Counted from the first letter of the stretch, positions 44,271-53,591 are shown. The stretch: 64,000 bases of DNA from Ignavibacteriales bacterium (GCA_020635285.1 JACKAB010000006.1:433501-497500); one strand, 5' to 3'. The notes: generated by a model not told the origin, from the sequence alone. Made by a program: numbers and translations.

Positions 44271-44711
44271 TTGAAACAAGAAAAATTAACACGATTTATT
44301 AAGACAGAAGACGCTGATAGAAAGTGGCTCGTAATTGATGCAAATGATGTTGTATTAGGAAGACTTGCTACAAAAGCTGCATCGGTAATCCGCGGAAAGC
44401 ATAAACCAATTTTTACACCAAATATGGATACCGGTGATTTTGTTATTGTAATTAATGCTGAAAAAATAAAATTAACAGGCAAAAGAGCTTTAATGAAAAC
44501 ATACTTTTCGCATTCCATGTATCCAGGTGGAGATAAGGTTAAAACATTGGCTGAAATAAGAGCTAAAAAACCTGAATTTATAATTTCCGAAGCTGTAAAA
44601 GGAATGCTGCCTAAAAATAGATTGGGAAGACAATTAATTAAAAAATTAAAAGTATATTCTGGTGCCGAGCATCCGCACGCTGCACAGAAACCTGAAGTTT
44701 TAAGTATATAA
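44271..44711 (+). CDS. rplM: 50S ribosomal protein L13
   Basis: This 146-residue L13 has WLVIDANDVVLGRLATKAAS, YFSHSMYPGG, AVKGMLPKNRLGR and KVYSGAEHPHAAQKP. It binds 23S rRNA early in 50S assembly. The start must be TTG at 44271: it follows a strong GGAGGA site, and no ATG or GTG occurs before the conserved core. It is followed by rpsI after 14 bases, the usual bacterial pair. Confidence 0.97.
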   Translation: MKQEKLTRFIKTEDADRKWLVIDANDVVLGRLATKAASVIRGKHKPIFTPNMDTGDFVIVINAEKIKLTGKRALMKTYFSHSMYPGGDKVKTLAEIRAKKPEFIISEAVKGMLPKNRLGRQLIKKLKVYSGAEHPHAAQKPEVLSI

Positions 44712-44725
44712 AAATAGGATTTTAA

Positions 44726-45112
44726 ATGGCTGATAAAATATTTGTTGGAAGAAGAAAAACATCTGTTGCAAGAGTTATTTTAAGAAATGGCTCAGGCAAA
44801 GTAACAGTTAATAAACGTGAATTTGAAAATTTCTTTCCAATTGCTGATAACCGTGATGATGTAATTATTCCATTTAAGTTTACTGAAACTTTAGGCAAGT
44901 ACGACGTTGTTGCAAGTGTTAAGGGCGGTGGCGTTCGTGGGCAAGCAGAAGCAATTCGTCTTGGCATTTCAAGAGCCTTAGTTAATATAAATCCGGAACT
45001 TAGAGCTTTACTAAAGCCAGAAGGTTTATTAACAAGAGACCCAAGAATGGTTGAACGTAAAAAACCAGGTAGACCAAAAGCAAGAAAGAAATTTCAATTT
45101 TCTAAAAGATAA
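44726..45112 (+). CDS. rpsI: 30S ribosomal protein S9
   Basis: This 128-residue S9 has GRRKTSVARV, SVKGGGVRGQAEAIRLGIS, LRALLKPEGLLTRDPRMVER and the basic tail ending KKFQFSKR, whose terminal Arg reaches the P-site tRNA in known ribosomes. It is 14 bases after rplM and 134 bases before rpsB. Confidence 0.97.
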   Translation: MADKIFVGRRKTSVARVILRNGSGKVTVNKREFENFFPIADNRDDVIIPFKFTETLGKYDVVASVKGGGVRGQAEAIRLGISRALVNINPELRALLKPEGLLTRDPRMVERKKPGRPKARKKFQFSKR

Positions 45113-45168
45113 TTTATTTAACAGATTATATTATATAATCAATTTATTAAAATATTCATATTCTCCGA

Positions 45169-45212
45169 TTTACCGCCTGTGTCCTACTTCAAAAATAGGG
45201 ATCTAAGGTAAA
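45169..45212 (+). promoter_or_regulatory. structured leader upstream of rpsB (candidate autoregulatory element)
   Basis: Nested complementary arms: TTTACC (45169-45174) with GGTAAA (45207-45212), and inside them CCTA (45183-45186) with TAGG (45196-45199). It sits 35-80 bases before the rpsB start. Leaders that bind S2 are known in several phyla; this one is proposed from pairing alone. Confidence 0.35.
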
Positions 45213-45246
45213 GTTGAAGGGAATAGAAGATTAAACAGGAGTAAAA

Positions 45247-46479
45247 ATGGCAAAGCTAGAACTTACCACGCTCATCGAATCAGGTGCACATTTCGGTCAC
45301 CTTACACGTCGTTGGAATCCAAAAATGAGACCATATATTTTTATGGAGAAAAATGGAATCCATATAATTGATCTTAAAAAAACCCAAATTGCAATTCAAG
45401 ATGCTGCAGAAAAAATTAGAGCAATAGTCTCTGATGGCGGAACTGTTCTTTTTGTTGGAACAAAAAAGCAAGCAAAGGGAGTTGTTGCTGCTGAAGCTAA
45501 AAGATGCCAAATGAACTGGGTTAGTGAAAGATGGCTTGGTGGAATGCTTACTAACTTTTCTACAATTAGAAAAAGTATAAGCAGAATGCAAAAAATTGAC
45601 AAGATGGAAAGTGATGGAACTTTTGAAAAGATCACAAAAAAAGAACAGCTTTTTAGAACAAGAGAAAGAGATAAATTAAGAAAGATTCTTGATGGCGTTG
45701 AAACAATGAAAAAAATGCCAAATGCAATTTTTGTTGTTGATATTAAAAAAGAATCAATCTCTATTAATGAAGCATTAAGACTGAACATTCCAATATTTGC
45801 AATTGTTGATACAAACTGCAATCCAGATCCAGTAAATTATGTAATCCCTTCTAATGATGATGCGGTTAGAGCAATTGAAGTTATTACAAAAGTGATTGCT
45901 GATGCAGTTATTGAAGGTAACTTAAAATATAGCGAAGTGAGAGCAGAAAAAGCTGCGGAAAAAGAAAAGATTAAGAAACAAGATGATGCAACTGGAGAAG
46001 AGAAAAAAACATTTAAGCCCAAAATTAGAAAAGTTAAATTTAATGATAAAGGCGAAAGAAAAGATGTAAAAGTAGCTGATAAAAAAAATGTTACTGACGA
46101 GACTTCAAAAGCAAGTGTTGATGATTATTTGGAATGTAAGGATTATGCAGGTGAAGATGGTTTCCATAAATTTTTGAATGATGAAAAGAAAGAACACTTT
46201 TTTGGATTTAACAAAGCTGGAAAAACATTTTTACGCTCTGAAGGTTACTCAACTGAAAAAGCAATGCTAAACGGAATTGAATCAATTGGAAAAAATGCTG
46301 GAAATGAAAAAAGATGGGCAACCGGTGTTTCTATGGAAGGAAAACATTATTATGCTCTCAAAGCTGGTAATGGACAAGAAATTGCACGAAGCTGTTACTA
46401 TGAGACACAAGAAGAAATGGAAGCGGATTATAAATGGATTACGAGTTCTGAAGCCGGTTTAGCGGTTGAAGAAAAATAA
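45247..46479 (+). CDS. rpsB: 30S ribosomal protein S2 with C-terminal DUF1508 (YegP-like) extension
   Basis: Residues 1-228 are a normal S2: ESGAHFGHLTRRWNPKMRPY, VLFVGTKKQAKGVV, WLGGMLTNFSTIRKS, FVVDIKKESISINEA and IPIFAIVDTNCNPDPVNYVI. A charged linker (about 229-290) follows. Residues 291-400 are then a two-repeat domain of the DUF1508/YegP type, recognisable by SEGYSTEKAMLNGIESIGKN, HYYALKAGNGQEIARSCYY and an opening DYLECKDYAG. The frame is unbroken, with no stop or homopolymer break at the junction, so this is a real fusion in this sequence. The total of 410 residues compares with about 230-270 normally. DUF1508 has no settled function. It is transcribed with tsf (41 bases apart). Confidence 0.95.
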   Translation: MAKLELTTLIESGAHFGHLTRRWNPKMRPYIFMEKNGIHIIDLKKTQIAIQDAAEKIRAIVSDGGTVLFVGTKKQAKGVVAAEAKRCQMNWVSERWLGGMLTNFSTIRKSISRMQKIDKMESDGTFEKITKKEQLFRTRERDKLRKILDGVETMKKMPNAIFVVDIKKESISINEALRLNIPIFAIVDTNCNPDPVNYVIPSNDDAVRAIEVITKVIADAVIEGNLKYSEVRAEKAAEKEKIKKQDDATGEEKKTFKPKIRKVKFNDKGERKDVKVADKKNVTDETSKASVDDYLECKDYAGEDGFHKFLNDEKKEHFFGFNKAGKTFLRSEGYSTEKAMLNGIESIGKNAGNEKRWATGVSMEGKHYYALKAGNGQEIARSCYYETQEEMEADYKWITSSEAGLAVEEK

Positions 46480-46520
46480 TTTGTACGTATAAAAATTTTT
46501 AATAAAATAGGATAGACATT

Positions 46521-47390
46521 ATGGAAATTACTGCGCAATTAGTTAAAAAATTAAGAGATAAAACAGGCGCTGGAATGATGGATTGTAAAAAAGCTTTAGT
46601 AGAAGCTAATGGCGATTTTGATAAAGCTATTGAAGTTCTTAGAAAAAAAGGTGCATCCGTTGCGGCAAAAAGAGCAGAAAGAACTGCCAGCGAAGGTATT
46701 GTTTTGACTAAAATTTTGGACGAAGGAAAAAAAGCCATTATTGTTGAAGTTAATTGTGAGACCGATTTTGTTGCTAAGAGCGATGACTTTGTAAATTTTG
46801 CTAATTTTATTTTAGATACCGTTGTAGCAAAAGAACCTAAAAGTGTTGATGAATTACTTACTTTATCTTACAATGGAAAATCTGTTCAAGATGAATTGAC
46901 AAATATCACCGGCAAAATTGGTGAAAAAATTGAAATATCTAGATTTAAAATTGAAACTGCCCAAAATGGAATTGTTGTTGATTATATTCACCATGGCTCA
47001 AAACTTGGTGTTTTAATAAGAATTGATGAAGTTCCAGAAGCTCAAAAAACTGAATTTGAAAACTTAGCAAAAGATTTTGCAATGCAAGTTGCTGCAATGA
47101 AACCTACTTATGTACACAGAAATGAAGTTCCAGAAGCAGTTATGGATAAAGAAAAAGAAATCTACAAAGAAATATCTCGTAAAGAAGGAAAACCGGAACA
47201 AATTTTAGATAAAATTGCAGAAGGTAGATTAAACAAGTTCTTCCAAGAAAATTGTTTAGTTGAACAAGCCTCGGTTAAAGATAACTCAAAATCTGTTGCT
47301 GATATTCTTAATGATTATAACAAAAAGAATTCGTCAAAAGCAGTTATTAAACTTTTTCATCGGTTTCATCTCAGTGATGAAAATAAATAG
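46521..47390 (+). CDS. tsf: elongation factor Ts
   Basis: This 289-residue EF-Ts is the nucleotide exchange factor for EF-Tu. It has the N-terminal KLRDKTGAGMMDCKKALVEA, VEVNCETDFVAKSDDF, the core IHHGSKLGVLIRID and the C-terminal FHRFHLSDENK. It is the usual partner of rpsB, directly downstream, and the unit ends with a terminator at 47401. Confidence 0.97.
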   Translation: MEITAQLVKKLRDKTGAGMMDCKKALVEANGDFDKAIEVLRKKGASVAAKRAERTASEGIVLTKILDEGKKAIIVEVNCETDFVAKSDDFVNFANFILDTVVAKEPKSVDELLTLSYNGKSVQDELTNITGKIGEKIEISRFKIETAQNGIVVDYIHHGSKLGVLIRIDEVPEAQKTEFENLAKDFAMQVAAMKPTYVHRNEVPEAVMDKEKEIYKEISRKEGKPEQILDKIAEGRLNKFFQENCLVEQASVKDNSKSVADILNDYNKKNSSKAVIKLFHRFHLSDENK

Positions 47391-47400
47391 TTATTATTTA

Positions 47401-47432
47401 AAAAGTCTTATTTTCAGTAAGACTTTTTTTTT
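47401..47432 (+). terminator. rho-independent terminator after tsf
   Basis: AAAAGTCTTA (47401-47410) pairs with TAAGACTTTT (47418-47427), with a T-run of nine. It lies 11 bases after the tsf stop. Confidence 0.85.
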
Positions 47433-47526
47433 ATGTTTTAACTAAATTTGTTTCAGAAAAAAGTAACAACACTGTAATTTTAAAGAAAAAAAATGTCATT
47501 TTCAGCCAATTCTAATCTGAGGGAAT

Positions 47527-48252
47527 ATGAAAGAAAAAATGAAATACAAAAGAATTTTATTAAAGCTTAGCGGCGAATCATTAATGGGTTCTCTCGGTCA
47601 TGGTATCGATCCAAATGTGCTAATCTTTTTTGCCCAAGAAGTTAAAAAGGTCCAAAACTTAGGAGTTCAGGTTGGAATTGTAATTGGCGGAGGAAATATT
47701 TATAGGGGCCTAAACGCCGGTCAACAAGGCATTGATCGAGTAACCGGTGATCAAATGGGAATGCTTGCTACAGTTATTAATGCTCTTGCTCTGCAAAATG
47801 CTTTTGAAACAAATGGCATGTACACTCGCTTAATGACTTCAATTAGAATGGATGAAATGGCTGAACCATATATTAGGAGACGTGCAATTCGTCATTTAGA
47901 AAAAGGTAGAGTTGTTATATTTGGTGCAGGAACAGGACATCCTTATTTTAGTACTGATACTGCCGCTTCTCTTAGAGCTATAGAAATTGAAGCAGATGTA
48001 ATTATGAAAGGAACCAGAGTTGATGGGGTTTATGATTCTGATCCGGAGAAAAATCCTAAGGCTTCAATGTTTAAAGAAATTTCTTATCTTGACGTAATGA
48101 AAAAAAATCTACGTGTAATGGATTTAACTGCAATTAGTTTATGCCAAGAAAATGAATTGCCAATTGTAGTTTTTAACATGAACAAGAAAGATAATTTACT
48201 TAAAATAGTACAGGGTAAAAACCTTGGCACACAAGTAAATGGTAAAAATTAA
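47527..48252 (+). CDS. pyrH: UMP kinase
   Basis: This 241-residue amino-acid-kinase-fold enzyme makes UDP from UMP. Motifs are RILLKLSGESLMG, VIGGGNIYRG, RVTGDQMGMLATVINALALQ, FGAGTGHPYFSTDTAA and DGVYDSDP. The start is the ATG at 47527, behind GAGGG. It is followed by frr after 30 bases, a common arrangement. Confidence 0.97.
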   Translation: MKEKMKYKRILLKLSGESLMGSLGHGIDPNVLIFFAQEVKKVQNLGVQVGIVIGGGNIYRGLNAGQQGIDRVTGDQMGMLATVINALALQNAFETNGMYTRLMTSIRMDEMAEPYIRRRAIRHLEKGRVVIFGAGTGHPYFSTDTAASLRAIEIEADVIMKGTRVDGVYDSDPEKNPKASMFKEISYLDVMKKNLRVMDLTAISLCQENELPIVVFNMNKKDNLLKIVQGKNLGTQVNGKN

Positions 48253-48282
48253 AATTATTTCAGAACTTTTACGAGGTCTAAA

Positions 48283-48840
48283 ATGAATAATCAAATAATT
48301 AAAGACGCTAAATTAAGAATGGATAAATCAATTGATGCTTTTCGTCAAGAGATTTCTAAAATAAGAACAGGCAAAGCAACCACCGCCCTTTTAGATGGAA
48401 TAAAGGTTGATTATTATGGAACGCCAACTCCATTAAATCAAGTTGGTAATGTTTCTGTTTTGGATTCACACACACTTTCTATTACACCTTGGGATAAAAG
48501 CATTGTTAGTAGTATTGATAAAGCAATACTTATTGCTGATTTAGGACTAAATCCCGTAAGCGATGGAACAAATATTAAAGTTCCAATTCCGGCACTTAAT
48601 GAAGAGCGAAGAAGAGATTTAATGAAACTTGTAAAGAAATTTGGTGAAGATGCAAAAATTGCTATCCGAAATGTAAGAAGAGACGCAAATGACCATTTGA
48701 AAAAAGCTGAAAAAGATAAAGAACTTAGTGAAGATTTACGCCACGACGCTGAAGGTGAAGTTCAAAAATATACCGATGAACATATAAAAAAAATTGATGA
48801 TATTATTAAACATAAAGAAGATGAAATAATGGAAGTTTAA
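48283..48840 (+). CDS. frr: ribosome recycling factor
   Basis: This 185-residue factor has the RRF landmarks RTGKATTALLDGIKVDYYGT, PIPALNEERRRDLMKLVKK and IRNVRRDANDHLKKAEKDKE. It splits post-termination ribosomes together with EF-G. It follows pyrH, and a strong bidirectional terminator lies 24 bases after its stop. Confidence 0.97.
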   Translation: MNNQIIKDAKLRMDKSIDAFRQEISKIRTGKATTALLDGIKVDYYGTPTPLNQVGNVSVLDSHTLSITPWDKSIVSSIDKAILIADLGLNPVSDGTNIKVPIPALNEERRRDLMKLVKKFGEDAKIAIRNVRRDANDHLKKAEKDKELSEDLRHDAEGEVQKYTDEHIKKIDDIIKHKEDEIMEV

Positions 48841-48864
48841 AAACAAATTTAATTGAGAGTAAAC

Positions 48865-48899
48865 AAGCCCAACTTTTTTAAAAAGTTGGGCTTTTGTTT
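48865..48899. terminator. bidirectional terminator after frr
   Basis: AAGCCCAACTTTTT (48865-48878) and AAAAAGTTGGGCTT (48880-48893) are complementary over 14 bases, with TTGTTTTTT behind on plus. It serves frr and the convergent envelope-protein gene. Confidence 0.85.
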
Positions 48900-48900
48900 T

Positions 48901-49537
48901 TTAAAAATTAATTTTGAAACCAATATTCCAAAGAAGCATATTAAAATTTACTTTTTCTGAATATTCCGAAAATGGATTATTTGAATTATTTTCAAATGGG
49001 TTAGGTTTTTCATATTTGATAGTTGGATTATAAATCTGATACTTTAAACCAAATAAAAAACTAAAAGATTGCTCAGGAAAAATAATTGCGCCTACACTAA
49101 AATTTGCATAAAATTTATCCTCAGAATCAAAAGAATATAATTCATCCCAAATTGCTATTTGGTGGAACCTTTTTTTAAGTAGAAGTGTAAAGCCCCAATT
49201 CAATTCCAATATATGGTTTTATTGTAAATGAATCATTTTTATAAAAATATGGAAAGTATTTTCCTTGAAGACCGAGTTTAAAAGTATTTTCTATAGGATT
49301 ATCTTGAGGCGGATTTTTAATAAAATTATTATTAATTCTTGCATCAATATATGAAGCTGCGAAACCAGCGCTTAAAGTGTTTTCTAAAAATTCGTATTCA
49401 CCTTCAAGACTATAAATTGATACTGATTCGTAATTTTTACTTGTTAACAGATTTGAATAAATAAAACCAATTGAAAAATCTTGAGAGAAAACATCGCCAA
49501 AGAATAAAATAAAAAAAGACAATATTTTTTTTTTCAT
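48901..49537 (-). pseudogene. predicted outer-membrane beta-barrel protein, one frameshift
   Basis: Two overlapping frames (49175-49537 and 48901-49209, minus strand) join near 49190 through KPYIGIELNWGF. Together they give a protein of about 212 residues with a signal peptide (about 1-18, ending DVFSQ). The remainder alternates polar and hydrophobic/aromatic residues (ANFSVGAIIF, SFLFGLKYQIY, MLLWNIGFKINF) and ends in a terminal Phe, like small outer-membrane barrels. No specific family is recognised. It is a separate unit convergent with frr. Confidence 0.6.
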
Positions 49538-49762
49538 ATCAGTCTAAATCATTTTGATAATTTTTAGTTATCATAACTAATTTAAAAAATCAGTTAAAAT
49601 CAAGCTCAAAAAAATATTCATAATTTCATCAGTCATGCTATTATCTTTCTTTAATAGACATCACTTTCCATCTTCCTTTTTAGTATTTCCCAAAAAATCC
49701 CAATTCTCTTTATTATATTTATTAATTAAATCGAAATTATTTTTTGTATTAAAGAATTCTAA

Positions 49763-50389
49763 ATGGTAAGAAATATTATTTACATAATTGGCAGCATGCT
49801 TTTCTTTTTTTCTGGAATTGTGGCTTACGGAATAATATTAAACTTACGAGAAAATACTTTAGAAGAAGAATTACAAGAAAATAACATAACTGAATTAAAA
49901 AACATTACAATTTGGGTAGATAGAAGAAATTATAAACTTTATCTTTTAAGTGATTCAATAAAAGTAAAAACCTATAATGTTGTGTTTGGCAGGAATAGTA
50001 ATTCAATAAAATTATCTAAAAACGATTATGTAACACCTAAGGGGGAATATACCATTTGCAGTATTGATACCAATAATACTTACTATAAAAAATTGTTTCT
50101 AAATTTTCCAAATCAGCAAGATGCGGCTGAAGCTTTAAGAGAAAAAATCATTACTCCAGATGATTTTTTGAAAATTTCTAACAGTATTAAAAATCATGAG
50201 TGTTCTTACTCAGAAACACAATTGGGAGCTGATATTGGGATTCAAGGAACCGGAGACTATAATATTATTTTTAAAAATTTACCTTTTGTTTTTAATTGGA
50301 CAAACGGCTCAATAGCTTTAAGCAATGAGAATATTGATGAGCTAATATCCGTAGTATCACTTGGAACTAAAGTTACAATAGAAAATTAA
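49763..50389 (+). CDS. YkuD-fold (L,D-transpeptidase-like) protein lacking catalytic His and Cys
   Basis: This 208-residue protein has an N-terminal membrane anchor (about 4-26) and a periplasmic YkuD-like domain: VFGRN, NDYVTPKGEYTIC, IGIQGTGDYN and FNWTNGSIALSNENIDEL. In active enzymes these last two segments read IHGTG and WTxGCIALSN. Here the catalytic His is Gln161 and the Cys is Ser183, with a single clean frame. It is therefore probably inactive as a transpeptidase and may bind peptidoglycan or have changed chemistry. It ends four bases before the BamA/TamA-like gene, suggesting an envelope role with it. Confidence 0.78.
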   Translation: MVRNIIYIIGSMLFFFSGIVAYGIILNLRENTLEEELQENNITELKNITIWVDRRNYKLYLLSDSIKVKTYNVVFGRNSNSIKLSKNDYVTPKGEYTICSIDTNNTYYKKLFLNFPNQQDAAEALREKIITPDDFLKISNSIKNHECSYSETQLGADIGIQGTGDYNIIFKNLPFVFNWTNGSIALSNENIDELISVVSLGTKVTIEN

Positions 50390-50393
50390 TCAA

Positions 50394-52487
50394 ATGATCA
50401 CCATTAAAAACTTTTCACTATTTCTCACCCTAATTTTGATAATTTCTTCTTATCAAATTTTTGCGCAAGCTGAAAGCAAAATTGAATTAGTTGATATCAG
50501 TTTTACCGGAAATGATTATTTTTCTTCATCAGAATTAGAAAAGGTTATTACAGCAAAAGAAACTTCCAATTGGTTATCACAATTTTTAAATAGCTTTTCG
50601 AGCTTTGGTGGTGGTCCAAGTTATTTCGATTCATTAGCAATTCCCAATGATATCAGTTTGCTAAAGAGTTTATATTTTTCAAACGGATTTTTTAGAACTA
50701 AAGTTGAAGCTCAATATAATATTGAAAAGAATGGAAAAGGTAAAGCCTCGCTAAGATTTATAATTACAGAAAATGAGCCTACAAATTTTTATAAACTATA
50801 TCTTAATGGATTGGGAAAAATTCCAATCACATTTCTGAATAAAATAAATTCAATTGTTACAATAGATAGTACGGTTCAATATTCAGATTTCGCAGTTGAA
50901 CAAAATAGAGATTTGGTATTAAGTTATCTTCAAGACAACGGTTATATGTTTGTGCAGGCGGACCAACCAATTGTAGAAATTGATACAATTTATACAAATT
51001 CTGTAAATATTTACATGAATTTTGAAATTGGAGAAAGATTTAAAATTAAAGATGTATCCGTTGAAAAAAGTGGTCCGGGAAAAAATTTAGTAAGTAATAA
51101 TCTTATTGAAGAAATTGTAAATATTAAACCGGGGAGTTATTACAGCTACCATGATCTTAAACTTGCACAAATTAGACTTTACAGAACTAATTTATTTTCC
51201 TCAGCCGTAATAACAGGCAACACTGCCGATACAAGCGGTGGCAACGTTCCAATAAGAATTGTAACTGATATCGGTTTATTGAATGAAATTGCTCCGGAAA
51301 TTCTTTTAATTTATGATAGAACTGAAAGCACAAATTTGAAATTGGGATTAGGTTTAAGCTGGACGAATAAAAACTTTTTTGGTGATGCGCGTAAGTTAAC
51401 TATTGGCAGCTCAATTGCAGCAGAAGATATTACTGAATTTATTAAACAAGGAAATTTAGCAAGTGATAATATTTACGGCTATGCGGATTTACGAGCAAGT
51501 GTTGAGCAGCCTTTTCTTTTTGGTAAACCAATAAACACAAAATTTGAAACCTTTTATACTTTAGAAAAAAAACGTAATGAGTGGAACGCCAGTATTTATG
51601 GTGCTAAGCTAAATTTTAACTTTGAGTTACCAGCATATAATTATCTAACTGCCTTAAATACCTATTTTACTTGGCAAAGCTCCAAATACATTTTTAAGGA
51701 AGCTTATTTACAATCGAAATTAGCCAGTTTGTCTGATTCACTAATATCCTCAATACCAACAACATCAAACAGCAAAAATGCAATTCTTGGACTACAGCTT
51801 GTAGCAAATAAAACGGACGATCAACTATTTCCCACAAAAGGATATTCTATTGCTTTACTAGCTGAAGACGGAAACTCAATACCTTTCTTTGTTAGTAAAA
51901 TTGGAAATTATAATTTTGATCAATCAGCTTACTACAAATTAGTTTTAACTTCAACATTCTATTTCCCAATCCTCACAAACTATTTCGATGCATTTGGCTC
52001 AAAAATTAAAATCGGAAATATTCACTCATATTACGGTAATCCTCTAAATATTCCTTTCAACCAAAGATTAACTGCTGGCGGAAGCAACTCAATAAGAGGC
52101 TGGAGAGCTAACGATTTGCCGCTTATTAAAGCAATAAAATTTACCGATTTTCCAACACAAGCTGAAATTGAAAATGCAGTGAGAAAAATTACTCCTGGAG
52201 GATTTTTCCTTTTGGAAGGCTCTATTGAAGCGCGGGAACATCTAACTCAAAAAATTGGAGCAGCTCTATTTATTGATTATGGAAACGTATGGAATAGTTA
52301 TAATCAATTTCGTTATGATCAAATTGCTGTAGCAGCCGGTTTTGGTTTTAGATATTATTCAGATTTTGCCCCAATTAGATTGGATTTTGGCTTCAAAGTT
52401 CATGATCCATCGACTAATACAAAATTTTATAATAGAAAATTCTTTGATGTAATGGCTTTTCACATTGGAATTGGAGAAGCATTTTAA
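50394..52487 (+). CDS. BamA/TamA-type outer membrane protein (POTRA + beta-barrel)
   Basis: This 697-residue Omp85 family member has a signal peptide (about 1-25, ending YQIFAQ), periplasmic POTRA-type repeats to about 290 (IELVDISFTGNDYFSSSEL; FKIKDVSVEKSG; then YYSYHDLKLAQIRLYRTNLF), and a 16-strand-type barrel. The barrel has the conserved loop-6 motif as NSIRGWRANDLP and a terminal Phe. The length and the number of POTRA-like repeats (about two or three) are smaller than full BamA (five), so a TamA-like or other insertase role is possible. It follows the YkuD-like gene by four bases. Confidence 0.87.
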   Translation: MITIKNFSLFLTLILIISSYQIFAQAESKIELVDISFTGNDYFSSSELEKVITAKETSNWLSQFLNSFSSFGGGPSYFDSLAIPNDISLLKSLYFSNGFFRTKVEAQYNIEKNGKGKASLRFIITENEPTNFYKLYLNGLGKIPITFLNKINSIVTIDSTVQYSDFAVEQNRDLVLSYLQDNGYMFVQADQPIVEIDTIYTNSVNIYMNFEIGERFKIKDVSVEKSGPGKNLVSNNLIEEIVNIKPGSYYSYHDLKLAQIRLYRTNLFSSAVITGNTADTSGGNVPIRIVTDIGLLNEIAPEILLIYDRTESTNLKLGLGLSWTNKNFFGDARKLTIGSSIAAEDITEFIKQGNLASDNIYGYADLRASVEQPFLFGKPINTKFETFYTLEKKRNEWNASIYGAKLNFNFELPAYNYLTALNTYFTWQSSKYIFKEAYLQSKLASLSDSLISSIPTTSNSKNAILGLQLVANKTDDQLFPTKGYSIALLAEDGNSIPFFVSKIGNYNFDQSAYYKLVLTSTFYFPILTNYFDAFGSKIKIGNIHSYYGNPLNIPFNQRLTAGGSNSIRGWRANDLPLIKAIKFTDFPTQAEIENAVRKITPGGFFLLEGSIEAREHLTQKIGAALFIDYGNVWNSYNQFRYDQIAVAAGFGFRYYSDFAPIRLDFGFKVHDPSTNTKFYNRKFFDVMAFHIGIGEAF

Positions 52488-52712
52488 AAAAGACAACTCA
52501 TTTTCAATAAGTTCTTATTGTATCATTATTGCTCTGGTTTCTGTTTGGAATATAATTATTGATTTATTTAATTGGTTTGGAGTTTTAATTACCTTGGCTC
52601 TAAGCAATCAGAATCCCATTCCTTAATAAATTCAACATGGAAGTAAAAGAATATTTTTGAATAACATCATTAATTTGAGTAAATTAGTGGTTCTATATTT
52701 TAAGGATACCAA

Positions 52713-53588
52713 ATGTTAATCAGTATGACGGGCTTTGGCTCTGATACTTTTTCAAATGATTTTTTTACTCTTGAAACTGAAATTAAAAGTTTTAATAGTC
52801 GGTTTTTAGATCTTTCCGTAAGATTACCAAAAGAAATCTATAAACATGAATTTGCAATTAGAGATTTAATTAAAAATAAAGTTGCGCGTGGAAAAGTTTC
52901 TTTGTCAATAAATCTTACCTATAATAATATTAGTGATAAATCAGTTTCTATCGATTCTGAGGCTCTAAAAAATACTTTGGCACTTTTAAAGCAAGTAAAT
53001 GAAATCGCAGAAAACAGGGGCTACATTGAATTAAATCAGATTCTTCTTCTAAAAGATTTATTTATTACTGATAAAAAAAATGAACTTGATATAGACTTAG
53101 AAATAATTACAAAATCTGTTAATTCTGCTTTAAATAATTTTTTTGAAATGAAAAAAGCAGAAGGCCAAGAACTTAAAAAAGATTTAGAGTTTAGAATAGA
53201 TAATATTTTAACACAACTTACTAAAATTGAAGATTTATCAAAAGACTCAACAATTGAGTACTTTGAAAAATTCAAAGAGCGTGCTAAAAAATTAACTGAA
53301 GATTTCACTGAAGATAAAGACCGCTTCTTGCAAGAATTGGCAATTTTATCGGAAAAACATGATATTACAGAGGAATGTATTCGTTTAAAAAGTCATATTA
53401 AAATTTTTAACGAAACAATTAAAAATAATAGTGATGCCGGACGTAAACTTAATTTTATTAGTCAAGAAATGAACCGCGAGGTAAACACAATCAATAGTAA
53501 AACGATTTCCTCTGAAATTTCTCACGCTGGAATTGTAATGAAGGAAGAGTTAGAAAAAATCCGCGAACAAATCCAAAATATTGAGTAG
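52713..53588 (+). CDS. YicC/YloC family endoribonuclease
   Basis: This 291-residue YicC-family protein has the opening LISMTGFGSD, EIKSFNSRFLDLSVRLP and the C-terminal RKLNFISQEMNREVNTINSK. Members are endoribonucleases involved in RNA turnover. It begins the conserved yicC-gmk-rpoZ cluster; gmk starts three bases after its stop. The 225 bases upstream show no gene. Confidence 0.92.
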   Translation: MLISMTGFGSDTFSNDFFTLETEIKSFNSRFLDLSVRLPKEIYKHEFAIRDLIKNKVARGKVSLSINLTYNNISDKSVSIDSEALKNTLALLKQVNEIAENRGYIELNQILLLKDLFITDKKNELDIDLEIITKSVNSALNNFFEMKKAEGQELKKDLEFRIDNILTQLTKIEDLSKDSTIEYFEKFKERAKKLTEDFTEDKDRFLQELAILSEKHDITEECIRLKSHIKIFNETIKNNSDAGRKLNFISQEMNREVNTINSKTISSEISHAGIVMKEELEKIREQIQNIE

Positions 53589-53591
53589 AAT

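Noticed and set aside
52488..52712. Possible gene or RNA in the 225-base gap before yicC
   Set aside because: No frame with a ribosome site, no strong hairpin and no promoter with proper spacing could be supported.
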